The notes under the pieces were generated by a model. The model did not search any database and was not told the DNA's origin. It saw nothing but the letters and a program-made list of their open reading frames with translations. 38,789 nt of DNA from a virus. This document shows, piece after piece, positions 25,985 through 33,368 of this stretch (positions are counted from its first letter, which is position 1; each line of letters starts with the position of its first letter). Made by a program: the position numbers and the translations under genes. Where the stretch lies: positions 1 through 38,789 of IMG/VR virus record IMGVR_UViG_3300045885_000480. The stretch is one strand, 5' to 3'.

Positions 25985-27201
25985 TATCTCTTTGCCTCCC
26001 CCCAGTTCTGGAGGACCTTGACGTCTGTTGGCGTCCGCAGGCCTGGAAGGCGTTCCTTCTCGAAGTGCTGACGGATGATGGCCACGTGCTCTTCCAGGCC
26101 CTCCTCGGGCACTTCCATTCCCATGGCGTCATGGTGGTCGAAGACGGGGAACACCTTGCCGCGCAGACGTGGGTCGTCGTGGATGTCGACGTGGATTTGC
26201 ATGAGGAGGTCGTGTGCCGTGCTCTGGGGGATCATGTTCTGTGTCTGACGCTCCCGCTCAGAGTCACTTTGTTCAATGAAATACCTACGGCGCCCGAAGG
26301 GGTTAGCAATGTACTTGTTCTTGGCAGAAAATATATTGTTGATCGCCATCCACTCCCAGAGACGTGAGAATCGATGATGGTGTCTGTCAAAGATATCCTG
26401 GGCGTCTCGAAGAGTGATGCTAGTGTGTTGCTCAGCCATGCTTTCAGGTCCTCTTCCGTACGGAAGCCCAAAGTTGATGAACTTTGCTTGGAACCTTTCT
26501 TCCCCAGATATTTCCTCAGGGCTCTTTCGGAAAATTTCTGCTGCGGTTTCACGGTGACTGTCGCCTCCTTTCTCCATGATCGCGAGGCCCACTGGGTCCT
26601 GTGACTGATGCCACATGATGCGCAGCTCTATCTGCGATAAGTCAGCCACAACAAGACGCATCCCAGAAGGAGCCACAAAAATGGACCGAGCCTTCCCAGG
26701 AGGGTACGTATGTACGTGGCACGAGTATCGTCCGGTTTCCGTGCCGTGCATCTTCCACTCTGGGTGGTATCTGTCGACTTCGTCGAGTGTGAGGCTGAAG
26801 TAGGTTGACGCAAGTTTCCCAGCCCTCCTTGCATCGAGGATCATGCAGCCAATCTTGTAGATGGCAGGATCGAAGCTCCTCAACATGCGGCGGGTCTTGT
26901 CTGGATCTTCATGAATGCCACACACCTTCATGATGGCGTCGTCGTCAGTTGTAGGCGTGGCCTTGCCACGCTTACGCTGCACGTCCATGCCCAGCTCATC
27001 GTACAGGAAGGCGGCGACCTGCTGGGAAGAGCGAGGGTTCAGGCCTGGCTTGACCTTCTGTAGGTCTGCCTCAATGGCAGCACCCTTCGCCAGCTCTTCG
27101 ACGTACATGTCTGTCATGCGCTTCCTGTCGACAAGCATACCTCGCTCTTTCATATGCAGCACGGCCTCGGACGCCCGCATGACAATCTCAGCGAGCCTCA
27201 T
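25984..27201 (-). CDS. polA: Family A DNA polymerase, polymerase domain only
   Basis: 405 aa; the start overlaps the 44-aa zinc gene (ATGA). It holds the thumb/palm/fingers part only. Visible are TGRYS (156-160), motif A DLSQIELR (187-194), motif B from Lys240 through NFG to Tyr248 (KFINFGLPYG), and motif C HHDAMGMEV (356-364), where the usual VHDE is HHDA. The PNLQNIP stretch is replaced by HTYPPGKARSIF. There is no exonuclease domain; it appears to be supplied by the separate upstream UDG-exonuclease gene. It should be the replicative DNA polymerase of the phage. The motif C substitution (Glu to Ala) is noteworthy but occurs in other phage polymerases. Confidence 0.85.
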   Translation of the reverse strand: MRLAEIVMRASEAVLHMKERGMLVDRKRMTDMYVEELAKGAAIEADLQKVKPGLNPRSSQQVAAFLYDELGMDVQRKRGKATPTTDDDAIMKVCGIHEDPDKTRRMLRSFDPAIYKIGCMILDARRAGKLASTYFSLTLDEVDRYHPEWKMHGTETGRYSCHVHTYPPGKARSIFVAPSGMRLVVADLSQIELRIMWHQSQDPVGLAIMEKGGDSHRETAAEIFRKSPEEISGEERFQAKFINFGLPYGRGPESMAEQHTSITLRDAQDIFDRHHHRFSRLWEWMAINNIFSAKNKYIANPFGRRRYFIEQSDSERERQTQNMIPQSTAHDLLMQIHVDIHDDPRLRGKVFPVFDHHDAMGMEVPEEGLEEHVAIIRQHFEKERLPGLRTPTDVKVLQNWGEAKR

Positions 27202-27332
27202 CCTGCCCGCACCTCATGCTCGTCACGACACCACTGACACTCCTTGACCTTGTGCACTCGGCACACTGCTGTGTGGTCAGGATGGCACAGCCTGCTGCAC
27301 GCCGGACACAGCCACGTGAGGTCCTCGATCAT
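27198..27332 (-). CDS. 44-aa zinc-finger microprotein between the two polymerase parts
   Basis: ATG 27332 overlaps the UDG-exonuclease stop (ATGA) and the stop overlaps the polymerase start (ATGA). The peptide has six Cys in CPAC, C-x7-C and CQWC arrangements plus several His (LCPACSRLCHPDHTAVCRVH), a small zinc ribbon. Perfect coupling on both sides makes chance unlikely. It may be a clamp- or bridge-like accessory joining the exonuclease and polymerase subunits, but that is inference. Confidence 0.6.
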   Translation of the reverse strand: MIEDLTWLCPACSRLCHPDHTAVCRVHKVKECQWCRDEHEVRAG

Positions 27333-28372
27333 ATGAGGTTCAGCTCCCTCAGCTCAATGAGCTGTTTGTGGAGGGCCATGAGGGTGACGTCCACATCCCG
27401 GCAGTTGTACCAGGCTTTGCGGACAGTGATCTGGTCCTTGTAGTAGGAGTACGGGGAGTAGATTGAGGCGAGGAAGGCTAGGTCATGAGGCAGATGCGGG
27501 TACAGCAGGTGGCTGTACAAGAGGCTGTTGTGAATTGGTGAGGGACAAGGGAAGCCGAAGCGTCTTAGGTGGTAGGCGTCGAAGATCGAGTCATGCGTGC
27601 CGATGCCCTTGGTGTTCTTGAAGAACCAGAACAGCCAGTGCACGTACTCAGGCTCATCCACTGGCACTGAGATGGCGAGGCGCTCCTGGTAGCACAGGCC
27701 TACCAGATCAATGGCAGCAAAACCAAAGTCAGTCTCAATATCCACGACAGTAAGAGGGTGCTGGATGCACTCATGGACGAAGTCTTTCACCTCCGGGATG
27801 GTGGGATTTGTAATATACAGCACGTCGGGTTCCTTGTAGCCTGGCGACTTGCTCAGCTCCTTCACTCGACAGAAGTCGTGGATAGTGACGTCCCACATCC
27901 TGCGTTGCCGCATTATGAACGCAGGATGATACGCAGCAAAAGCCTGATACACAGTGTCGCCAACCTGAATCGGGAAATGGGATCCCCGCCAGTCGCTGAT
28001 TGTACCTGCAACGAACTGTTGGAGGGGAGTATTTCCGAGGAGTAGGACCAGGTTAGGATCCACGTTTCGAATTCGGGCGTGAAGGTCGGAGGTCGCCGCC
28101 TTGAGATTCGCAAGAGCGATGTTATTCCCTGGCGGCCTGTGTGAAACAACGTTGTCGATGAAACATGAGCCTCTTGTGATGCCTGCCCGTCCGAGCCATG
28201 CGTCCAGAATTCTTCCAGCTCCTCCCGAGAAGGGGACTCCACTTTGATCCTCCTCTGCACCAGGGGCTTCGCCGAGGATCATGATACGCGGACGGCTTGC
28301 AGCCCCTATGCCATGCACGTGCCTCGTGCCAGGCCAGTTATTTGCTACGCAGGTGCAGGATGTATCTGTCAA
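27329..28372 (-). CDS. Uracil-DNA glycosylase (family 4-like) fused to a DnaQ-like 3'-5' exonuclease
   Basis: 347 aa from TTG 28372, chosen because AAGGTGG lies just upstream; ATG 28441 would add 23 poorly protein-like residues. Residues 34-42 (GEAPGAEED), 77-83 (SHRPPGN) and 148-152 (YHPAF) are the family 4 UDG motifs. The Cys residues that hold the usual 4Fe-4S cluster are mostly missing. Residues about 205-347 are a DEDDy exonuclease: VVDIETD (motif I), HDSIFDAYHL (II), YNCRD (III, Tyr-x3-Asp). This is the proofreading module normally at the N-terminus of a family A polymerase. The protein probably repairs or reads uracil and proofreads for the separate polymerase gene downstream. Confidence 0.75.
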   Translation of the reverse strand: MTDTSCTCVANNWPGTRHVHGIGAASRPRIMILGEAPGAEEDQSGVPFSGGAGRILDAWLGRAGITRGSCFIDNVVSHRPPGNNIALANLKAATSDLHARIRNVDPNLVLLLGNTPLQQFVAGTISDWRGSHFPIQVGDTVYQAFAAYHPAFIMRQRRMWDVTIHDFCRVKELSKSPGYKEPDVLYITNPTIPEVKDFVHECIQHPLTVVDIETDFGFAAIDLVGLCYQERLAISVPVDEPEYVHWLFWFFKNTKGIGTHDSIFDAYHLRRFGFPCPSPIHNSLLYSHLLYPHLPHDLAFLASIYSPYSYYKDQITVRKAWYNCRDVDVTLMALHKQLIELRELNLI

Positions 28373-28811
28373 GATACCACCTTGCTTTCTCAAGATCAGC
28401 CACTCTGTCCTCCTTGTCTCGGCACACGTACTTGATGACACACCCGAGGTGGAAGGGAAGGTCCCATGCCTCGATCAGGTCGATGGGTTCGACGGAAGGT
28501 CCTTTGTAGTGCTCGGAGTGAGGAGCCGCTCCCTTCGAGCCCGGATTGCTGCCAGGTGCGCCGGAATACTCTCTCCAGGGACCTGTGGCAGGATCTGGTC
28601 CAGAAGTGTCTCGCACTGCTCGACCTTCTGGAGTAATGAGGTTAAAGACGTTTCCTGCGAACCCCTCTGACGCAGGCTGTTCAGGTAGATCTGGGCGTAC
28701 GTCTCTGCCCTGTAGTCCAGTGCCTCCAGCATCAAGGTGATCTGCGAGGAGGTAAAGCTCAGATGCCACAGCTCTGATTTCTCTGGTGACTGACTCCCAC
28801 TCACTCATCAT
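28338..28811 (-). CDS. DUF3310 (SaV-like) protein
   Basis: 157 aa; the start overlaps the FolE stop (ATGATGA). The C-terminal 55 residues (HYKGPSVEPIDLIEAWDLPF, then HLGCVIKYVCRDK and DLEKARWYLDRYI) are the typical DUF3310 motif of phage proteins, often called nucleotide kinase-like without proof. The N-terminal 95 residues are helical then Pro/Gly-rich and not recognised. The gene overlaps the UDG-exonuclease start by 35 bases. Confidence 0.75.
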   Translation of the reverse strand: MMSEWESVTREIRAVASELYLLADHLDAGGTGLQGRDVRPDLPEQPASEGFAGNVFNLITPEGRAVRDTSGPDPATGPWREYSGAPGSNPGSKGAAPHSEHYKGPSVEPIDLIEAWDLPFHLGCVIKYVCRDKEDRVADLEKARWYLDRYILHLRSK

Positions 28812-29374
28812 TCCTCCCCATTCCCGTTGCCGTTCCTTGCAAGCGAGAAGAACTCTGCTCTTGCCTCAGGCTTCTCTAGAAACACTCCTCTCAATGCGCT
28901 GGTGGAGACGTATCCGGCCGTCTTGACTCCGCGCATGGTCATACAGAGGTGCCGACCCTTGATGTGGCAGCCAGCTCCAAGGAGCTTGTACCGCTTCATC
29001 AAGCTGTCCACAATGTCCACCGTGATACGCTCTTGCAGAGCAAGCCGACGACAGGTGTGTTCCACGAGTCGTGGGATCTTGCTGAGGCCGGGCACATACC
29101 CCTTCCTCTTGGGTATGTACCCGACCGCCACGTACATCTCGACTGGCAGCAAGTGGTGTGGGCAGAAGCCCCACACGTGGTGAGAGTTGTGGACGATCAT
29201 CTCATCGTACCCGTTGTGAGGGAAGCGCGTCCACTTCACACGGGGAGGATGGAGGACCTCTGAGAACATGCGCGCCACCCGACGAGGAGTGTCCTTGAAG
29301 TCTGGGTGACGAATGTCAACGCCCAGACCCTCCAGCACGCTCAGCACGCCGATGGCGATCAGTTTCTGGTTCAC
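28808..29374 (-). CDS. folE: GTP cyclohydrolase I
   Basis: 188 aa, close to the family core length. It opens GTP to 7,8-dihydroneopterin triphosphate, the first step toward preQ0. Zinc ligands are visible as Cys71, His74 (GFCPHHLLPVEMYVAVGYIP) and Cys144 (HLCMTMRG). GLSKIPRLVE and LQERITVDI are the usual active-site and oligomer motifs. The C-terminus adds a short GNGNGEE tail. Encoded in the operon with QueD, QueE and QueC, it feeds 7-deazaguanine rather than folate synthesis. The start overlaps the small zinc-ribbon gene (ATGA). Confidence 0.9.
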   Translation of the reverse strand: MNQKLIAIGVLSVLEGLGVDIRHPDFKDTPRRVARMFSEVLHPPRVKWTRFPHNGYDEMIVHNSHHVWGFCPHHLLPVEMYVAVGYIPKRKGYVPGLSKIPRLVEHTCRRLALQERITVDIVDSLMKRYKLLGAGCHIKGRHLCMTMRGVKTAGYVSTSALRGVFLEKPEARAEFFSLARNGNGNGEE

Positions 29375-29523
29375 TCCGCTTCGTCGCCTCCCTCTTCCTC
29401 TTCCTCACAGTCCATGCAGGATATCTTCGCCATGGCGATGATGGCTTCGTCCTTCTCCTCCACAGAAATGGTACCCATTTCGTGGCCGCAGTGTTCGCAC
29501 TCTAGAGGGAGGTCTTTGAGCAT
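29371..29523 (-). CDS. 50-aa zinc-ribbon protein between QueE and FolE
   Basis: From ATG 29523 (AAAGGA upstream), with two CxxC knuckles: CEHCGHEMG and CMDCEEEEE. Highly acidic tail. The stop overlaps the FolE start (ATGA). A role alongside preQ0 synthesis is possible from position alone. Confidence 0.6.
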   Translation of the reverse strand: MLKDLPLECEHCGHEMGTISVEEKDEAIIAMAKISCMDCEEEEEGGDEAE

Positions 29524-29537
29524 GTTTGTCCTTTCGC

Positions 29538-30194
29538 TCACTTGATGCTGAGGACCTTGTGAAGTTGGACTGTCAAGCGCAGCCATGGATTTGCCTCGAC
29601 AAGCCTGCGTACCTTGTGCACGTTGGGCCAGTCGACATTCGTGTGGAAGTTGGCTGCTGACAGGAAGATGGGGCCTGAGAAGTTGAACCGGTACCTCTCA
29701 ACCTCTTCCATGCTGAACTCGTCGTCGACGATGAACTTCAGTTCCTTCGCCAGCCTCAGGACCGCAGCTGCCACTCTCCTTTCTCGTTTGGGACTCACGA
29801 CTAGGTGGTCCACGTATGGCAACCAGTCTGGGAGCAGGGAGCCGTTCGACTCCATGTGCACGCGGAAGTTGTTGGCGTGGAGCTGGCCGATGAGCTCTCC
29901 AAGCTTGTGGGCGGTTGGCTCCCCACCAGTGAGGCACGCCGTACGCACCTTGCTGCGCAGGCAGATGTTGATGATCTCCTCTACGTCCACCTTCCTGTAC
30001 GCCAGCTTCCACACCCTTCCCTCACGGTCCTTGAAGTCCTCGTGGATGGTGTCTGGCTGATCACACCACACGCACGCCAGGTTGCATCCTGCCACACGTA
30101 TGAATGTCATAGGAGTGCCGAGGAAGACACCTTCACCCTGAAGGCTGGTGAAGATTTCGTTCACAGCGATTTGTCGTCTAGACTCGTCCGTCAT
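29538..30194 (-). CDS. queE: 7-carboxy-7-deazaguanine synthase
   Basis: 218 aa from ATG 30194; the long upstream extension of the frame is shadow of the QueD gene. A radical-SAM enzyme that converts 6-carboxytetrahydropterin to 7-carboxy-7-deazaguanine. The [4Fe-4S] site is CNLACVWC (Cys37, 41, 44), preceded by SLQGEGVFLGTPMTFIRVAG, with LTGGEPT (88-94), ESNG (115-118) and SPK (134-136), all QueE hallmarks. It overlaps the QueD gene by 17 bases, so the two are probably co-translated. Length is normal for QueE. Confidence 0.9.
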   Translation of the reverse strand: MTDESRRQIAVNEIFTSLQGEGVFLGTPMTFIRVAGCNLACVWCDQPDTIHEDFKDREGRVWKLAYRKVDVEEIINICLRSKVRTACLTGGEPTAHKLGELIGQLHANNFRVHMESNGSLLPDWLPYVDHLVVSPKRERRVAAAVLRLAKELKFIVDDEFSMEEVERYRFNFSGPIFLSAANFHTNVDWPNVHKVRRLVEANPWLRLTVQLHKVLSIK

Positions 30195-30555
30195 GGTCGA
30201 CCCAACAGGTTGCCGTCTCGAAGAGTCTGAGGTGAACGAGCTCGACTGGATCAGCGAACTGACACTTCTCCAGCTGCGCCCACATCCACTGCACGATGTA
30301 CTCACTGGTGGCGTCCTGGACATCGAGGACGTCGTTGATGAACTGGTGGTCGAGGCGGTCGTGGATCGCGTGCTTGAGAGCGTCTCCCACGGCTTGGAAG
30401 TCCACGATTGAGTTGGACTTCTCAGAGACGGGACCCTCGTAGGTGGCCTCCACTCGCCATGTGTGGCCGTGAAGCCTGTGACAGGGGCTGTTCTTCCACG
30501 CACTGCTCTGCAGCTGGTGTGCTGCGTCGAACGTGATGGCTTTCGTGACTTTCAT
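30178..30555 (-). CDS. queD: 6-carboxy-5,6,7,8-tetrahydropterin synthase
   Basis: 125 aa from ATG 30555; an ATG eight codons upstream is less likely because the purine-rich run (GGGGGGAGG) lies between them. It converts dihydroneopterin triphosphate to 6-carboxytetrahydropterin. Zinc ligands are His13 (FDAAHQL), His29 and His31 (CHRLHGHTW), with Cys25 as the catalytic residue. LDHQFIND and the ATSEYIVQW helix complete the family pattern. The start overlaps the preceding Cys-rich gene (ATGA). Confidence 0.9.
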   Translation of the reverse strand: MKVTKAITFDAAHQLQSSAWKNSPCHRLHGHTWRVEATYEGPVSEKSNSIVDFQAVGDALKHAIHDRLDHQFINDVLDVQDATSEYIVQWMWAQLEKCQFADPVELVHLRLFETATCWVDHDGRV

Positions 30556-30782
30556 TCCTCCCCCCTGAAGTGAAGGCATGTGGCAGAGATCCTCTGAGTC
30601 GTCCTATTCCTCTCGAGGCCAAGCAAGAGGAAGAAACGAGGACGGCCGTCGGCTCTCTGCCACATGCCTTGTGAGCACCAGACTAGCGTGCCACTCTTGA
30701 CTCGGCAGAAGTCGCAGTCAGTGCAGTTCCTCTCACCGCGGAGCGTACCCCGTGACCTTGTTTCTGTAGACTGGCTTGCCAT
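30552..30782 (-). CDS. Small Cys-rich protein upstream of QueD
   Basis: 76 aa from ATG 30782, overlapping the upstream gene by 50 bases; no nearer start exists in frame. Its stop couples to QueD (ATGA). The centre, NCTDCDFCRVKSGTLVWCSQ, has four closely spaced Cys in CxxCxxC-x8-C, consistent with a zinc or iron-sulphur knot, followed by a basic, aromatic tail. Unknown function. Association with the preQ0 genes is by position. Confidence 0.5.
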   Translation of the reverse strand: MASQSTETRSRGTLRGERNCTDCDFCRVKSGTLVWCSQGMWQRADGRPRFFLLLGLERNRTTQRISATCLHFRGEE

Positions 30783-31164
30783 CCTTGTCCACCATGGGCA
30801 GGAGTTGCACGGCTCCTGTGGCCGCGTCGACCTTCTGGGTCATACGTGGCTCACGCACCAGGGTCACGCGGAGGAAGGCGCCGATGAGCTCTTCGGTCTT
30901 GAAGCCCGTCGGGCCCGGAAAGACACCGCACGCGTTGACGAAGTCTCTCACTCGCCACAGGGCGGCTTCCGTGAGGGTGAGGTTGTCGAAGAGGATCCTG
31001 CGGCCGGCGTACTCGACGGGCTCGGCGACGATGTAGGACACGTCGAGGTAGGGATTGTTCTTCTTGCTGACCTTCCTCTCGATCTTCTCTACCTGACACA
31101 GGTACTGCGACTCCGGTAGCGCCTCTGCCTCCGGGATGTTCGTGAGGTCGACGTTGATTTCCAT
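30733..31164 (-). CDS. DUF669-like protein (possible single-strand-DNA-binding)
   Basis: 143 aa. The start (MEINVDLTNIPEAEALPESQ, then YLCQVEKIERK) and the core (NPYLDVSYIVAEPVEYAGRR, then DNLTLTEAALWRVRDFVNAC) match the DUF669/OB-like proteins that accompany phage recombinases. It sits just downstream of a Sak4-type ATPase and a RecB-like nuclease, the usual context for a phage ssDNA-binding protein. Direct DNA binding is inferred, not shown. Confidence 0.65.
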   Translation of the reverse strand: MEINVDLTNIPEAEALPESQYLCQVEKIERKVSKKNNPYLDVSYIVAEPVEYAGRRILFDNLTLTEAALWRVRDFVNACGVFPGPTGFKTEELIGAFLRVTLVREPRMTQKVDAATGAVQLLPMVDKDGKPVYRNKVTGYAPR

Positions 31165-31166
31165 GC

Positions 31167-31889
31167 CTAGCCTTTCAGTAGGTGATTCCAGGCCGCTGCG
31201 ATGTTTGCCTTCTGCACCGTGACCTGGGCTGGTGCAGATGGAACCCGACTCTTAGCGTAGTAGATTGAGTCAGGCTGTGTGGTGAGCAGTCGCTCTGTTC
31301 CTCCCTGCACGCTGCGTGCGAACATACGGTACACCTCGTCCGCCAAGTAGCACACTTCGGGGGACATCTGCTTGCCGGGCAGTTCTGGCCCTCCTTTCAT
31401 CATGCCGGACTGGTCCTTGTCGATGCTCTCCGCCGCAGTGAAGATGACTGTCTTGCCCTTCTGGATCAGCAACCTCATGCGGCGGAAGAGGTTGCGGAGC
31501 CTCTCGAGCGTCAGGTAGAAGTCGAGCTGGGCGCTGAGCTCCGGATGCACACGAGGCGCATTGGGTACCTGACTCTGCACCTGTACCACACGCCCGCACT
31601 CTGTGAGCGTGTCACAGATAACCACGTCATGCTCATCGTCGTTCCACAACCAGTCGATGCCGCGCACCATGTCTGGGTAGGACACGACACGGAAGACGCT
31701 GGCCGGCACGTTCTTGACGACGCTGAGACCTGCTTCGAAGTCGAAAGCGAATCGCTTCTTGGCCGGATAGGCGAACGCGAGACTTGTCTTTCCTATGCCT
31801 GGTGGGCCGTAGATGACGATCGACCTACCGTTCGCGTAGGAGATGTCCTTCATGTCCACCAGGCCTGCGAGAGGTGCTTGTTGTGTCAT
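31167..31889 (-). CDS. RecA-like phage recombinase ATPase (Sak4/AAA_24 type)
   Basis: 240 aa from ATG 31889 (ATGA overlap with the nuclease gene); 31 upstream codons of the frame are shadow. Walker A is GPPGIGKTS (28-36), followed by FAYPAKKRFAFDFEAGLSVV, the strand typical of the AAA_24 family. Walker B is VVICDT (89-94). This family includes Sak4 single-strand annealing/RecA-like proteins. Together with the RecB/Cas4-like nuclease and the DUF669-like protein it forms a recombination or replication-repair module. Confidence 0.75.
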   Translation of the reverse strand: MTQQAPLAGLVDMKDISYANGRSIVIYGPPGIGKTSLAFAYPAKKRFAFDFEAGLSVVKNVPASVFRVVSYPDMVRGIDWLWNDDEHDVVICDTLTECGRVVQVQSQVPNAPRVHPELSAQLDFYLTLERLRNLFRRMRLLIQKGKTVIFTAAESIDKDQSGMMKGGPELPGKQMSPEVCYLADEVYRMFARSVQGGTERLLTTQPDSIYYAKSRVPSAPAQVTVQKANIAAAWNHLLKG

Positions 31890-32716
31890 ACCATCCTTTC
31901 CAGGAGCTCTTCCTCGTGGCTGAGCTCCTTCCGCCGGTAACCCATGCCCTCCGCCAGTGTGACGCGGTCGGGGTTGAGGCACAGCATGCGATAGGGGCAG
32001 GTGCCCCAGTTAAAGCACGAGTGGGGTGAGAGCGGCCAGCGGTTCTGGTCGTAGGCGTCAACGATCTCCTGGACGACCTGTGTGAGCTCGTCTTGGAAGC
32101 GGTTCAGTTCATGCTCATCAAGCACAACAAAGTCCCTGACGAGCGCCGGGTACTTCGTCGTCCGTATGATATCGACAAGAGCTCCCACAGGACGCCTGCC
32201 GAGTCGACGCATAGCCCACGTGTATCCACGCACCTGATCGTCCAACTGGAAGCGTCCCACCAGATCGCTAGGTACCTGGCTCGTGAACTTGCGCTCAACT
32301 GTCCACTCCTTCTCATCGTACGTGGCATAGCCGTCGAGCTCTCCGACGTACCACACATGCCGCTTGGTGCGGCCGCTGGTGCTGACGACGACGCCCATGT
32401 CCACCTTCACGGGTGTGCCTGTCATGATGTACTTGAGAGGTTCCTCAGCGTTCTTGATGAAGTACTCTGTGAGGGCATTCGTCAGGAGCGGATGCTGTGC
32501 GAGCTCTGGGTCCTGCACGAGCAGGTCTGCCTTGGACTTGTCTTTCACCCACTCGTCCACTAGTCTGTGGCCAAGGCGTCCGCGAGCGAAGGGCTCGGGC
32601 GTCACGCTGGGCTCCAGGCCCTCCACAGCTGTCCAGTAGTACTTGCGGTGGCACTGCTGGAAGAACAGCCTACTGCTGTGACTGATCAGCAAGTGCGGGA
32701 TCTGAGATTCCTGCAT
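31886..32716 (-). CDS. RecB/Cas4-like PD-(D/E)xK nuclease with Fe-S cysteines
   Basis: 276 aa, ATG 32716 with a purine-rich GAGGGAGAAAGG upstream, overlapping the QueC end by 47 bases. Motifs in order: ISHSSRLFFQQC with Cys22; GELDGY (Asp128); VERKFTS (Glu141-x-Lys143); QLDDQVRGYTWAMRR (Gln161, Tyr165). A C-terminal Cys triad (Cys234, Cys240, Cys246 in CFNWGTCPYRMLC) should hold a 4Fe-4S cluster with Cys22, as in AddB and Cas4. It probably makes 3' single-stranded ends for the adjacent Sak4-like ATPase. There are no cas1 or cas2 genes, so a CRISPR role is not indicated. Confidence 0.8.
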   Translation of the reverse strand: MQESQIPHLLISHSSRLFFQQCHRKYYWTAVEGLEPSVTPEPFARGRLGHRLVDEWVKDKSKADLLVQDPELAQHPLLTNALTEYFIKNAEEPLKYIMTGTPVKVDMGVVVSTSGRTKRHVWYVGELDGYATYDEKEWTVERKFTSQVPSDLVGRFQLDDQVRGYTWAMRRLGRRPVGALVDIIRTTKYPALVRDFVVLDEHELNRFQDELTQVVQEIVDAYDQNRWPLSPHSCFNWGTCPYRMLCLNPDRVTLAEGMGYRRKELSHEEELLERMV

Positions 32717-33368
32717 CGGCGAAACCTTTCTCCCTCACTTTGCATGAGGGGCATTCCATGCACGGCTTCTCGCCTCCGGCGTAGCAGGACCATGTCAGCT
32801 CGAGTGGCGCTCCGAGCTTCTGGCCGAACTTGATCACGTCTCCCTTCGACATATACACGATCGGGGCGAGGATGGAGATTGGATGCCGCAGCCCTAGGCG
32901 AAGCGCTCCCTCCATGGCGTTGAGGAACGGCGGCCGGCAGTCTGGGTAGCCGCTGAAGTCCACGGCATTCCATCCGCCAGCGAGGTAGTGGATACGTCGT
33001 GCGTCAGCGATGCCGCCCAGCATGGCGAGCATGACGATGTTCCTGCCAGGTACGTACGTGTTGCTGACAGCGTAGCCGGCCTGGTCCTGCACCGTGCCTG
33101 CAGCGTCCTGCTGGTTGAATGCGCCGAGAGGCAGGAGGGCGCTGGAGCCCCGAAGGTACTCGAAGTTGACCTTGATGACTTCGGGCTTCGGGAACCCACC
33201 CACCTCGCAGAGGGTCTGGGCGTGTGCCAGCTCTTTGGCGTGCGACTGGCCGTACTGGAAGTGCACTGTGCTGACGACCTCGAAGTCGTAGTGCCTGCAG
33301 TACCAGAGGGTGGTCGCTGAATCCAGCCCACCACTCACGAGGACGATTGTCTTCTTGTCGTCGCTCAA
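32670..33368 (-). CDS. queC: 7-cyano-7-deazaguanine (preQ0) synthase
   Basis: 232 aa from TTG 33368, chosen because AAGGAG lies seven bases upstream; GTG 33407 would add 13 unlikely residues. It converts 7-carboxy-7-deazaguanine, ammonia and ATP to preQ0. The PP-loop SGGLDS (12-17) and the C-terminal zinc site Cys195, 203, 206, 209 (CYAGGEKPCMECPSCKVREK) are intact. GGWNAVDFSGYPDCRPPFLN and the GLRHPISILAPI segment are family-typical. It is separated from QueD/QueE/FolE by three recombination genes. Confidence 0.9.
   Translation of the reverse strand: MSDDKKTIVLVSGGLDSATTLWYCRHYDFEVVSTVHFQYGQSHAKELAHAQTLCEVGGFPKPEVIKVNFEYLRGSSALLPLGAFNQQDAAGTVQDQAGYAVSNTYVPGRNIVMLAMLGGIADARRIHYLAGGWNAVDFSGYPDCRPPFLNAMEGALRLGLRHPISILAPIVYMSKGDVIKFGQKLGAPLELTWSCYAGGEKPCMECPSCKVREKGFADAGISDPALADQSQQ

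Noticed and set aside
28470-28500. tRNA-like GGTTCGA string
   Set aside because: It lies inside the DUF3310 coding region with no matching acceptor or anticodon stems.
28475-28804. 109-codon leftward frame overlapping the DUF3310 gene
   Set aside because: The alternative frame has the DUF3310 signature and coupled starts. This one is Ser/Leu/Thr-rich and lacks a coupled start.
31886-32716. Possible CRISPR-associated Cas4
   Set aside because: The nuclease shares Cas4/RecB motifs, but no cas1, cas2 or repeat array is present. The recombination neighbours explain it better.
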